Shown here: one piece after another, positions 1-5,256 of the stretch
Numbering within the stretch: the stretch's first letter is position 1
Layout of the letters: the number at the start of each line of letters is the position of its first letter
Source of the DNA: Candidatus Thorarchaeota archaeon
Lineage (GTDB): Archaea; Asgardarchaeota; Thorarchaeia; Thorarchaeales; Thorarchaeaceae
Length of the DNA stretch: 6,302 nucleotides
Assembly (NCBI GenBank): GCA_013138615.1
Contig: WTCK01000054.1
Coordinates: forward strand, 1 to 6,302
Direction of reading: 5' to 3'
Notes under the pieces: model-generated
Database searches by the model: none
The model's input: the letters and a program-made list of their open reading frames with translations, nothing else
What the model was told of the DNA's origin: nothing
Position numbers and translations under genes: made by a program

Positions 1-1231
1 TGATAGCAGCCCCAGGCGCTTCATTCAGTTCCTCTTCAGCATCAAGCAGCACCTGTATTTCATCAAGCATCCTCAAGAAACGCGATTTGACATCGTCCTC
101 AAAGAACGCTATTGGTCTTGAAAGAACCACCTTGAACAAACGGCGATATCTAATTCTAGCTGCGTATTCACGTACGAATTCTGTTTCAGACTCAAGAAGC
201 CACCTGTAGAGATCAGCATCAGTCATCCGTGTGAATAACCCAATGCATTCGTTCTTTGAGAGCTTCTCCTCCTTGATCCGAAAGTACGTCGCCTTGGAAA
301 CCATGGCCTCGGCTAATCGTACTGCATGGTGCAGATACAGGTCGGAGAACATCCAGTTTCGACTCAAGACCAGTGATTCCAAAGACCGAAACGCCTTGAG
401 CATGTAGCCGCGTATGTATCGACCTGTCTTGTCCTTGACAACTCTATTCGTGAGCATGACACGTTCAGCGGGAAAGACACCCAACTGTACACCACTGTAA
501 TGAGCGTCGCGGATGAGATAGTCTGTCTTGTCTATGTCAAAGGGGTTGTCAAGAAATTCCGAGAGCAACGCCAGAACGGGGTCCTTTGACTTGCGTCTCA
601 GAACATCCACCACTGTTTGGGGCTCAATGTCATTGCGAGTCAAGACATCAGTTAGTCCACTATGAAGAATCAATGACTCGCCAAGATCGAGATGATCTAG
701 GTCATGGGCTCCCTTTAGAGCAAACTCGATTGTGTGAGAGGTTGGAGGGTGTCCCACGTCGTGAAGTAAAGCTGTCATTCTGAATATTTTTTGTTGATAG
801 TCATCCAGAAGCCGTGATAGTGGAACGAAGCACACGTGCTCCAAATCATCACAGTAGTTCACGACTCGAATCGACTTCTGAGCCAGGAAGTTCGTGCCTA
901 GGCAATGTTGAAACCTCGTGTGAGTAGCACCGGGATAAACAATGTGAGCCGGACCTAGTTGCATCACAAACCTCAACCGGAGCATCTCCCAGGTGGAAAT
1001 CACGTCGAGTTCCCAAGGCTCAAGAAGGATAGCTCCGTGTACAGGATCTTGAATTGCCTTCTGACGCGTATGTTTCTCACCCTTCGAAAGCAGGTCCTCG
1101 TGAGATGCGACCGTTTGCATCACGCGACTCCAACCTGTCCCTCCAGCTGCCTTCAATGAGGCCAATTCGACCTCACGCATTCCTGTGATGCGCACCAATT
1201 TGATGAGTTCGATGTTGGAGTCATTAGACAT
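1..1231 (-). CDS. SAMHD1-like HD-domain phosphohydrolase (probable dNTPase), 3' end outside window
   Basis: The reading frame starts at ATG 1229-1231 and stays open for 410 codons to the window edge, so the C-terminus is missing. It matches the HD-superfamily phosphohydrolase family COG1078, which contains dNTP triphosphohydrolases and eukaryotic SAMHD1. Around residues 61-112 are the family signatures DPVHG, VYPGATHTRFQH and a following LG. The metal ligands are visible: H109 (RFQH), H157-D158 (LLHDVGHPP) and D234 in DIDKTDYLIRD. By comparison with SAMHD1 these equal H167, H206/D207 and D311; K235, Y238 and D242 match the dNTP-contacting K312, Y315 and D319. The inferred activity is removal of triphosphate from dNTPs in the cytoplasm, but related HD enzymes vary in substrate. 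About 57 mostly helical residues precede the core. The start has a weak AGGGG ribosome site (1241-1245) nine bases upstream and a TATA box at the right distance. Family very likely; exact substrate unknown. Confidence 0.93.
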   Translation of the reverse strand, partial: MSNDSNIELIKLVRITGMREVELASLKAAGGTGWSRVMQTVASHEDLLSKGEKHTRQKAIQDPVHGAILLEPWELDVISTWEMLRLRFVMQLGPAHIVYPGATHTRFQHCLGTNFLAQKSIRVVNYCDDLEHVCFVPLSRLLDDYQQKIFRMTALLHDVGHPPTSHTIEFALKGAHDLDHLDLGESLILHSGLTDVLTRNDIEPQTVVDVLRRKSKDPVLALLSEFLDNPFDIDKTDYLIRDAHYSGVQLGVFPAERVMLTNRVVKDKTGRYIRGYMLKAFRSLESLVLSRNWMFSDLYLHHAVRLAEAMVSKATYFRIKEEKLSKNECIGLFTRMTDADLYRWLLESETEFVREYAARIRYRRLFKVVLSRPIAFFEDDVKSRFLRMLDEIQVLLDAEEELNEAPGAAI

Positions 1232-1267
1232 GTGGGTCCGCCCCTGGGCAGTTTCTGATTGAGCCGC

Positions 1268-1275
1268 TATTTAAG
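1268..1275 (-). promoter_or_regulatory. Archaeal TATA box of the HD phosphohydrolase gene
   Basis: On the minus strand this reads CTTAAATA, a good archaeal TATA element. Its centre is about 40 bases upstream of the ATG at 1231. Transcription would therefore begin near 1245, leaving a leader of roughly 14 bases. The same CTTAAAT core occurs upstream of the propeller gene at 1976-1983. The box sits inside a short inverted repeat (CGCT...AGCG, 1265-1277). Confidence 0.6.
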
Positions 1276-1309
1276 CGATGGCTAGGGCTTGACCTGTGGT
1301 GAGAGTTAT

Positions 1310-1323
1310 TGACCTACAGGTCA
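1310..1323. promoter_or_regulatory. 14-bp palindrome TGACCT-AC-AGGTCA, candidate operator
   Basis: Two perfect 6-bp arms flank a 2-base centre. A further copy of the left half-site (TTGACCT) lies at 1289-1295, exactly 20 bp, about two helical turns, from the TTGACCT at 1309-1315. The cluster lies about 15-55 bp upstream of the TATA box of the HD gene and also covers the stop codon (1314-1316) of the upstream ORF. The geometry suits a dimeric DNA-binding regulator; no T-run supports a terminator reading. The regulator is unknown. Confidence 0.4.
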
Positions 1324-1865
1324 TCATGTGCGCCTTGCAGCTTTATTCTCTCACGAACACTGTTGTATTCCAGTGTACTCCCAGTTTTCATGGCACGACA
1401 GTATCTATCGGGGTTGCAGTATCCCCAGTTACGCATTGCTCTACACGATGGTGCGCTTCTCGTCTTGTAGAAGGGCGCATCTATCAAGTTCGCCTTTACA
1501 AGGAACTTGGTCACGTTATTGATACTCTTCTTCGCAAATGCAAGTCTGATGCAGGGCGGTGACCGCTCCACAGTCTTCCATTGAATCATCTTGAAGAGAT
1601 CGTACCAGAGCAAACATTTCTTCGCAGTATAGAGGAAGTCGCACTTAGGACAAAGACCATTGTGGATAGAGATTTGACAGATATCATCTCTGCTTTCCTG
1701 GTCCAACCCCGAGTATCGTAGGAGATGGAATTTGATCTGAGTGAAACGTTCCGGTGTGAAGGAACCAAACTCTTGGATGAATGAACGCAGTTCTTCTGCG
1801 ATCTCTTCTGCTGAGGCATTCCAATTCTTCTGCGCTAGAACAGGTGGATGATCTTGCTTCCGCAT
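1314..1865 (-). CDS. Short Cys-rich ORF with PriL C-terminal (Fe-S) like motif; small gene or decayed remnant
   Basis: This is an open frame of 183 residues from ATG 1863-1865. Eight cysteines are seen: C63, C72, C75 (CPKC), C84, C105, C141, C150 and C156. The last four lie in SPPCIRLA and in APSCRAMRNWGYC-NPDRYC, followed by a LEY segment. This resembles the 4Fe-4S C-terminal domain of the archaeal/eukaryotic primase large subunit PriL, with its PPCI, PPSCxTMRxYGLC, nearby Cys, and HPLxYY. From memory C105 and C141 should be about twice as far apart, so the helical middle seems shortened. PriL is also about 300 residues or more, so no full primase subunit is present. No good ribosome site precedes the ATG, and a stop (TGA 1893-1895) closes the frame just upstream. 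A different frame starting at 1891 reads MSNNCPK, hinting at a lost zinc-finger start. Codon use looks coding. It could be a mobile-element primase accessory protein, a diverged small gene or a pseudogene. The primase link is a motif-level judgement. Confidence 0.5.
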   Translation of the reverse strand: MRKQDHPPVLAQKNWNASAEEIAEELRSFIQEFGSFTPERFTQIKFHLLRYSGLDQESRDDICQISIHNGLCPKCDFLYTAKKCLLWYDLFKMIQWKTVERSPPCIRLAFAKKSINNVTKFLVKANLIDAPFYKTRSAPSCRAMRNWGYCNPDRYCRAMKTGSTLEYNSVRERIKLQGAHDDL

Positions 1866-1907
1866 TGATGCTTCGGACAGTTGTTCGACATCTCATCTCT
1901 TAAGTTC

Positions 1908-1942
1908 ATCACTCAACACGATTAGCTCCATTAATGAGTGAT
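1908..1942. repeat. 8-bp inverted repeat in the divergent intergenic region
   Basis: ATCACTCA (1908-1915) and TGAGTGAT (1935-1942) are perfect inverted copies separated by 19 bases. A second, overlapping pair CTCCA (1926-1930) / TGGAG (1943-1947) shares the spacer. The element lies between the divergent primase-like ORF and the propeller gene, upstream of the TATA box at 1976-1983. It could be an operator or a transcript hairpin. No T-run follows, so an intrinsic terminator is unlikely. Confidence 0.3.
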
Positions 1943-1975
1943 TGGAGATTCTCTTAGCTGGACACTGGAACAACT

Positions 1976-1983
1976 CTTAAATT
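1976..1983 (+). promoter_or_regulatory. TATA box of the beta-propeller gene
   Basis: CTTAAATT matches the archaeal TATA consensus and shares seven bases with the HD gene's box. Transcription would begin around 2005, giving a leader of about 34 bases that contains the GAGGA ribosome site at 2025-2029. This supports ATG 2039 over TTG 1982, which overlaps the box itself. Confidence 0.5.
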
Positions 1984-2024
1984 GGTCAAGCTGAGTTCAA
2001 ATATCCCAACCACCATAATGCAAA

Positions 2025-2029
2025 GAGGA
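2025..2029 (+). promoter_or_regulatory. Ribosome binding site deciding the propeller start
   Basis: GAGGA lies nine bases before ATG 2039-2041. The in-frame alternatives TTG 1982 and ATG 2018 have no comparable site, and ATG 2018 lies upstream of this motif. Confidence 0.65.
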
Positions 2030-2038
2030 CTCCTTAGA

Positions 2039-3052
2039 ATGCCGAAGCTCGAGATAATCGCAGAGATTCCATTCAAGGAGGTTATCACTAGTTTAGAACT
2101 CACAGACCTCACCGGCGATGGCAAAGATAGTCTTATTCTTACTACAATGAATGGTGAGCTTCGGATTTTTGACTTCGAGGTTGGTAAAAAGGTTAGAGCC
2201 ACCGAGATAATGAAGACGGGCAATCTGCCGCCCGTTGCTGCAATGGCGCTTGGTGACGTGATGGGAAATGGCGTCAAAGATTTCGTGCTCGGGGGTCTCG
2301 ATAACATGCTCCGAGTTGTGAGCTACATGGATGACGAGTTGGGAGTTAGAGCTACCACACCTCTTGGAACTCTTCCCACGGCCATTTGTGTCACAAACGT
2401 TGTAAGTGATGACTCAGCTGAAGTAATAGTGGCTACTGCCGATAACGCCTTGAGATGCTACGGATGGTTCGACGTTGCATTGGACAAGCTCGCCCATAAG
2501 GTGGTTGATAGACCTGTATTCTCAATGAAACCACTGAGAAGCAGGGGACTCTCATTTAGCCGATTTGTGTTTGGAGATGACTCCGGGTACCTTTTCGTCT
2601 ATCAGTATGCAGACGATAGACTCCATGAGATTCATCGATCCAAAGTCAAGGGTGAGGTTAGCCTCGTGGCTACAGGTGCAGTCACTGGCGGGCTTAGCGA
2701 CGAGATTCTTACGATTTCAGATGATAAACAACTAACACTGCACGGTATTGACCAAGGCGAACTGAAGCAACTGGCGAACATCAGAGCGCCTAGTGCGATC
2801 ACGTCTGTGCAGATTGGGCATCTCTTGGATAATGCAGGAGCTGATGGTCAGATAGTTTCCTGCCAAGGCAACTCAAACATAACGGTTCTTTCTTACGAAT
2901 CGAGAATGCTCACTCCCGAGGCTTCAATTAGACCAGTCAAAAAGGCAGCCGAAGCATTGGTAGCACTTGGAGATGTGGACGGAAACGGCTCCGTAGAAAT
3001 CGTGCAATCGGTAGGCCGCACGCTGTATCTAATGTCAATGGTTCCAGATTAG
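2039..3052 (+). CDS. Cytosolic FG-GAP/VCBS-type beta-propeller protein
   Basis: The product is 337 residues from ATG 2039. It is built from about seven units of 40-50 residues, each with the pattern strand, Asp-rich loop, strand, short turn, strand (about 16-46, 66-97, 113-143, 155-190, 205-236, 252-286 and 303-335). Three units carry calcium-loop-like FG-GAP motifs: DLTGDGKD at 23-30, DVMGNGVKD at 73-81 and DVDGNGSVE at 312-320. This predicts a seven-bladed propeller closed by N- and C-terminal strands. There is no signal peptide, membrane segment or catalytic motif, so the role is probably as an intracellular protein-interaction scaffold. In eukaryotes comparable propellers occur in BBSome and ITFG proteins; a specific relationship is not shown here. 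It has its own TATA box and a GAGGA ribosome site. The 3' end meets the opposing operon, with six bases between stop codons. Fold call fairly sure; function unknown. Confidence 0.88.
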   Translation: MPKLEIIAEIPFKEVITSLELTDLTGDGKDSLILTTMNGELRIFDFEVGKKVRATEIMKTGNLPPVAAMALGDVMGNGVKDFVLGGLDNMLRVVSYMDDELGVRATTPLGTLPTAICVTNVVSDDSAEVIVATADNALRCYGWFDVALDKLAHKVVDRPVFSMKPLRSRGLSFSRFVFGDDSGYLFVYQYADDRLHEIHRSKVKGEVSLVATGAVTGGLSDEILTISDDKQLTLHGIDQGELKQLANIRAPSAITSVQIGHLLDNAGADGQIVSCQGNSNITVLSYESRMLTPEASIRPVKKAAEALVALGDVDGNGSVEIVQSVGRTLYLMSMVPD

Positions 3053-3058
3053 AGATTA

Positions 3059-3475
3059 TTAAGGCAAATCTGGCATATAGATCTCGTTGGCTTGAAGGAC
3101 ATTGATTGTCTTTACAGGGACCTTAGATTTGATTCGAGAAATAAATGCGCTCTCCACCCAGGACTTTACTTTGGCTCGAGCATCCTCGATGTCTGCTCCC
3201 TCACTATTCACATCAAGGCGGATTAGCAGGTTGTAAGGCTCACGTTCACTGACATCATTCTTCACCATTGCCCAGAATGCTTTCGAGCCGGCGGGGATGT
3301 CTATTCTACCAAGGATCTCCTGCCAGCTTTTACCCTCAAGTCTCTTGGATACTATTGCGAGGTCCTTGAGTTCTGGTATCTCTTTTAGTGCTTCGAGAAC
3401 CTTCTGACCATCCTTCGTTCGGTCTGGTTTCTCAAACTCTGCAACTAGATAATGATCAGCTCTGAACTTGGCCAT
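3059..3475 (-). CDS. Uncharacterised 138-residue protein, last gene of the NTase/CDP-alcohol transferase operon
   Basis: I do not recognise a family. The product starts MAKFRADHYLVAEF at ATG 3473-3475. This start is chosen because GGAGAG (3484-3489) lies eight bases upstream; GTG 3514 and ATG 3511 are in frame but lack a ribosome site. Visible features are a first beta strand (HYLVAEF, 8-14), an amphipathic helix (23-33), a charged middle with KSWQEILGRIDIP (49-61), a strand YNLLIRLDV (81-89), a helix (95-113) and a C-terminal strand (122-128). It has no cysteine, signal peptide or transmembrane segment, so it should be a compact soluble alpha/beta protein. It follows the CDP-alcohol transferase by 39 bases on the same strand and is probably cotranscribed, which suggests a linked role but does not prove one. 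The alternating strand and helix pattern recalls small ferredoxin-like folds, but I cannot assign one. Confidence 0.8.
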   Translation of the reverse strand: MAKFRADHYLVAEFEKPDRTKDGQKVLEALKEIPELKDLAIVSKRLEGKSWQEILGRIDIPAGSKAFWAMVKNDVSEREPYNLLIRLDVNSEGADIEDARAKVKSWVESAFISRIKSKVPVKTINVLQANEIYMPDLP

Positions 3476-3483
3476 GTGTACTG

Positions 3484-3489
3484 CTCTCC
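3484..3489 (-). promoter_or_regulatory. Ribosome binding site deciding the start of the 138-residue protein
   Basis: GGAGAG on the minus strand, eight bases before ATG 3475, sets the start there and not at the upstream in-frame GTG 3514 or ATG 3511. Confidence 0.65.
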
Positions 3490-3514
3490 GCCAGCGGCCT
3501 ATTCCAGACATCAC

Positions 3515-4126
3515 TTAAATCTGATGGTACGAGTCTGTGAGTTCTCTCTTGTAATGATAGAAGCGATAGGCTGCCGTCAATACGCCCATGAATGTGACCA
3601 CTACAAGTCCCCAGAGAACCTGGAAAAATAATGAGAAAATAATTAGAGTGAAGAGGCGCTCGGATCGTCCTCCGAGACCCACATCCAAATCCTTGACTCC
3701 CAAGGCCTCCGCTCGAGAACGCGAGTAACTCGTAAGTATCCAACCGGACACGCACAGCATGCCCCATACTGGGACACTTACTCCCAGCACAGATTGGTCA
3801 GGAAAACCAAGGACCAAAGCCAGCAAGAGAATGATCTCAGACACCTTATCCATAATGGAATCAGTGAAGGCACCCATTGGTGTTGAGCTCCCACTCGCCC
3901 TTGCCACTACTCCATCGATACCGTCGAGGATGCCCACGAGAAATACAAAGAGAGCATACAGCCACTGGTTTAAAGTTAGCAAGAATAGCACGAGGCCAAG
4001 TATTGCAAGATGAAGCGAAAGGTACGTCACTGTGTCAGGTCGAACGCCTGCGCCAGCTAGCCGCTCGCCAATGGGCTGCATAAGCCACCTAAAGATACGC
4101 CTTACTCTATACTTGCTTGGTGACAT
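3515..4126 (-). CDS. CDP-alcohol phosphatidyltransferase, archaetidylinositol-phosphate-synthase-like
   Basis: This is a membrane enzyme of 203 residues from ATG 4124-4126. The start is chosen because AGGGG (4134-4138) lies seven bases upstream and only one base separates it from the stop of the preceding gene. Residues 68-93 contain the complete family signature D68xxD71G72xxA75R76x8G85x3D89x3D93; its aspartates bind the metal ions that position the CDP-alcohol. About six hydrophobic segments are seen (roughly 34-52, 56-74, 96-112, 118-135, 156-172, 172-190). The segment SYSRSRAEALGV (133-144), followed by VGLGGRSERL (149-158), resembles archaeal archaetidylinositol phosphate synthases, which join CDP-archaeol to inositol 1-phosphate. 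Other CDP-alcohol acceptors, including soluble CDP-alcohols, are possible. Translation is probably coupled to the upstream nucleotidyltransferase, which suggests the two share a pathway. The superfamily is certain; the substrate is an inference. Confidence 0.93.
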   Translation of the reverse strand: MSPSKYRVRRIFRWLMQPIGERLAGAGVRPDTVTYLSLHLAILGLVLFLLTLNQWLYALFVFLVGILDGIDGVVARASGSSTPMGAFTDSIMDKVSEIILLLALVLGFPDQSVLGVSVPVWGMLCVSGWILTSYSRSRAEALGVKDLDVGLGGRSERLFTLIIFSLFFQVLWGLVVVTFMGVLTAAYRFYHYKRELTDSYHQI

Positions 4127-4127
4127 C

Positions 4128-5144
4128 TCATTTCCCCTTCTGAAATACATCGCTGCCATGAACCACAGAGCCCATCACGTTGGCGCCCGTTCTTACTTGC
4201 GATCCTCCAAGGAGAAGGGATTCCCGCACATTAGAGTTGGATTCCACCGTTGCGTTCAGTTCCAAGCTCACGATGGGACCAATTACGCAGTGCGAACCGA
4301 CCTTGCATCCGGGAGCTATGAATGAGGGCCCAATAATCTGGACACCGGACTCCAGAATAATGCCGGATGGTAGAATTATAGTTTCCCCAATGTCCATAGT
4401 ATCTCCTGCGGGAACAAACACAGACCCATCGATTTCGGGTGTGGAAAACCTGAGGAGGTACTCATTGACATCCAGAAGATTCTCGATATCATCAACGTCA
4501 AACCATCGTCCGGTAACATCGACTTGACGGATAGCCTCTCCTTTGCCAATTGCCAAATTCAGAGCATCTACAACTCTTCTCTCACCAGAGTCAAGTGCTT
4601 CTCTGCAATAGCTGATGAAGCGCCTGTTGACTGCCAATATCATGGCTGAACGTCCAGATTCTGAACAATCCTGAACAGCGCGCCCTAGACCTGCTACTAA
4701 ACCAGTATCCTTCACGTAGACAGGAGTTCCGGTTCGGCTTGATTTACCAACTGCAAGGGAAGCAGTTCGTGGGGGATTGTCAGTGACATGTTCTGACATT
4801 GTAAGAGAAACTATTCCCCCTTCGATAAAAAGGTCGGCAGGGCACACAATGAACCGCTCATCGGGGACCACATCAAGAGCCGTTAGAAGGGTCTGCAATG
4901 GACCACGTTCGTATTCGGGAACATGAACTATATCAATCCGGCTTCTTTCAGGATGATTATCGAAGTGGCGCTCCATCTCGGTTCCTTTCCAACCAACGCC
5001 AATTGTGAATTTCTCTATTCCTTCAGTCCTCAGCACGGATACAAGCCGATCAATCAACGTCACGCCGACACACGATATCAGCGCCTTTGGAATGACATCT
5101 GTAAGTGGGGACATTCGTTCCCCTTTGCCTGCAGCCAGTATCAC
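4128..5144 (-). CDS. Sugar-phosphate-type nucleotidyltransferase with left-handed beta-helix C-terminus
   Basis: From GTG 5142-5144 the product has 338 residues. The N-terminal Rossmann-like domain (1-230) carries the nucleotide-binding signature LAAGKGERMSPLTDVIPKAL (residues 3-22), a metal-binding aspartate in CPADLF (D104) and a closing motif GRWFDVDDIENLLDVNEYLL (212-231) typical of NDP-sugar synthases. Residues 239-335 form irregular hexapeptide repeats (VFVPAG, IILPSG, FIAPGCKVGSHCVIGP), a left-handed beta-helix. It should join a sugar or polyol phosphate to an NTP, releasing pyrophosphate, in the cytoplasm. The helix is short, and I see no clear acetyltransferase active site, so GlmU function is not supported. 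The start is odd: the usual opening is M-(K/R)-A-V-I-L-A-A-G, but here GTG replaces the V, and ATC stands where ATG is expected at 5153, six bases after GGAGGG. The ATC start would give 341 residues. This is the first gene of a three-gene operon. Confidence 0.9.
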   Translation of the reverse strand: MILAAGKGERMSPLTDVIPKALISCVGVTLIDRLVSVLRTEGIEKFTIGVGWKGTEMERHFDNHPERSRIDIVHVPEYERGPLQTLLTALDVVPDERFIVCPADLFIEGGIVSLTMSEHVTDNPPRTASLAVGKSSRTGTPVYVKDTGLVAGLGRAVQDCSESGRSAMILAVNRRFISYCREALDSGERRVVDALNLAIGKGEAIRQVDVTGRWFDVDDIENLLDVNEYLLRFSTPEIDGSVFVPAGDTMDIGETIILPSGIILESGVQIIGPSFIAPGCKVGSHCVIGPIVSLELNATVESNSNVRESLLLGGSQVRTGANVMGSVVHGSDVFQKGK

Positions 5145-5256
5145 CGCGCGGATTTGTATCCCTCCACTACATTAGTAGAGTGTGCTTTGTAGCATGGGCA
5201 TTGGATTACGGGTCATTCATATGTGTGTTTGCAGGGGAACGAATCAGGTCACTCCA
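5145..5256. promoter_or_regulatory. Divergent intergenic region between the nucleotidyltransferase operon and tsaC
   Basis: This stretch of about 110 bp must hold promoters for both directions. The best AT-rich element is TTCATATGTG (5216-5225), centred on the palindrome CATATG. It could serve tsaC with a start near 5247 and a very short leader before TTG 5257, or the operon in the other direction with a start near 5192. It is a weak TATA match. CTAC-TAAT-GTAG (minus strand) near the ribosome site is a small imperfect hairpin. Nothing else is recognisable. Confidence 0.25.
5160..5165 (-). promoter_or_regulatory. Strong ribosome binding site of the nucleotidyltransferase, pointing to an ATC start
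   Basis: GGAGGG on the minus strand lies six bases before ATC 5153 and 15 bases before the annotated GTG 5144. An in-frame TAA lies just upstream at 5172-5174. The only codons between that stop and GTG that could plausibly initiate are ATA (5157-5159) and ATC (5151-5153). Confidence 0.55.

Noticed and set aside
586..1159. Plus-strand frames at 586-783 and 959-1159
   Set aside because: They are antisense to the strongly conserved HD phosphohydrolase, including its catalytic HD motif.
1310..1323. Intrinsic terminator for the primase-like ORF
   Set aside because: The palindrome has a 2-base centre, which cannot form a normal RNA loop, and no T-run follows on the minus strand.
1296..1562. Plus-strand frames at 1296-1562 and 1328-1522
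   Set aside because: They lie antisense to the primase-like ORF, have no ribosome site and encode low-complexity Ser/Cys/Arg-rich sequence with no family features.
1586..1896. Minus-strand frames at 1586-1819 and 1684-1896
   Set aside because: They overlap the 183-residue frame and have Ser/Arg-rich compositions typical of shifted frames. Only the first few codons of a third frame (ATG 1891) were worth noting.
3059..3475. Translation elongation factor 1-beta
   Set aside because: Size and strand pattern are roughly similar, but the protein is longer and lacks the family's conserved C-terminal signature.
3476..3514. Earlier starts (GTG 3514, ATG 3511) for the 138-residue protein
   Set aside because: The extra residues are Arg/Trp-rich without conserved features, and the ribosome site points to ATG 3475.
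3456..3767. Minus-strand frame across the end of the CDP-alcohol transferase, and plus-strand frames at 3759-4325
   Set aside because: They are out of frame with, or antisense to, a gene carrying the complete catalytic signature.
4128..5144. GlmU (bifunctional GlcNAc-1-P uridylyltransferase/acetyltransferase)
   Set aside because: The beta-helix is short and lacks a recognisable acetyltransferase site, so only the nucleotidyltransferase call is made.
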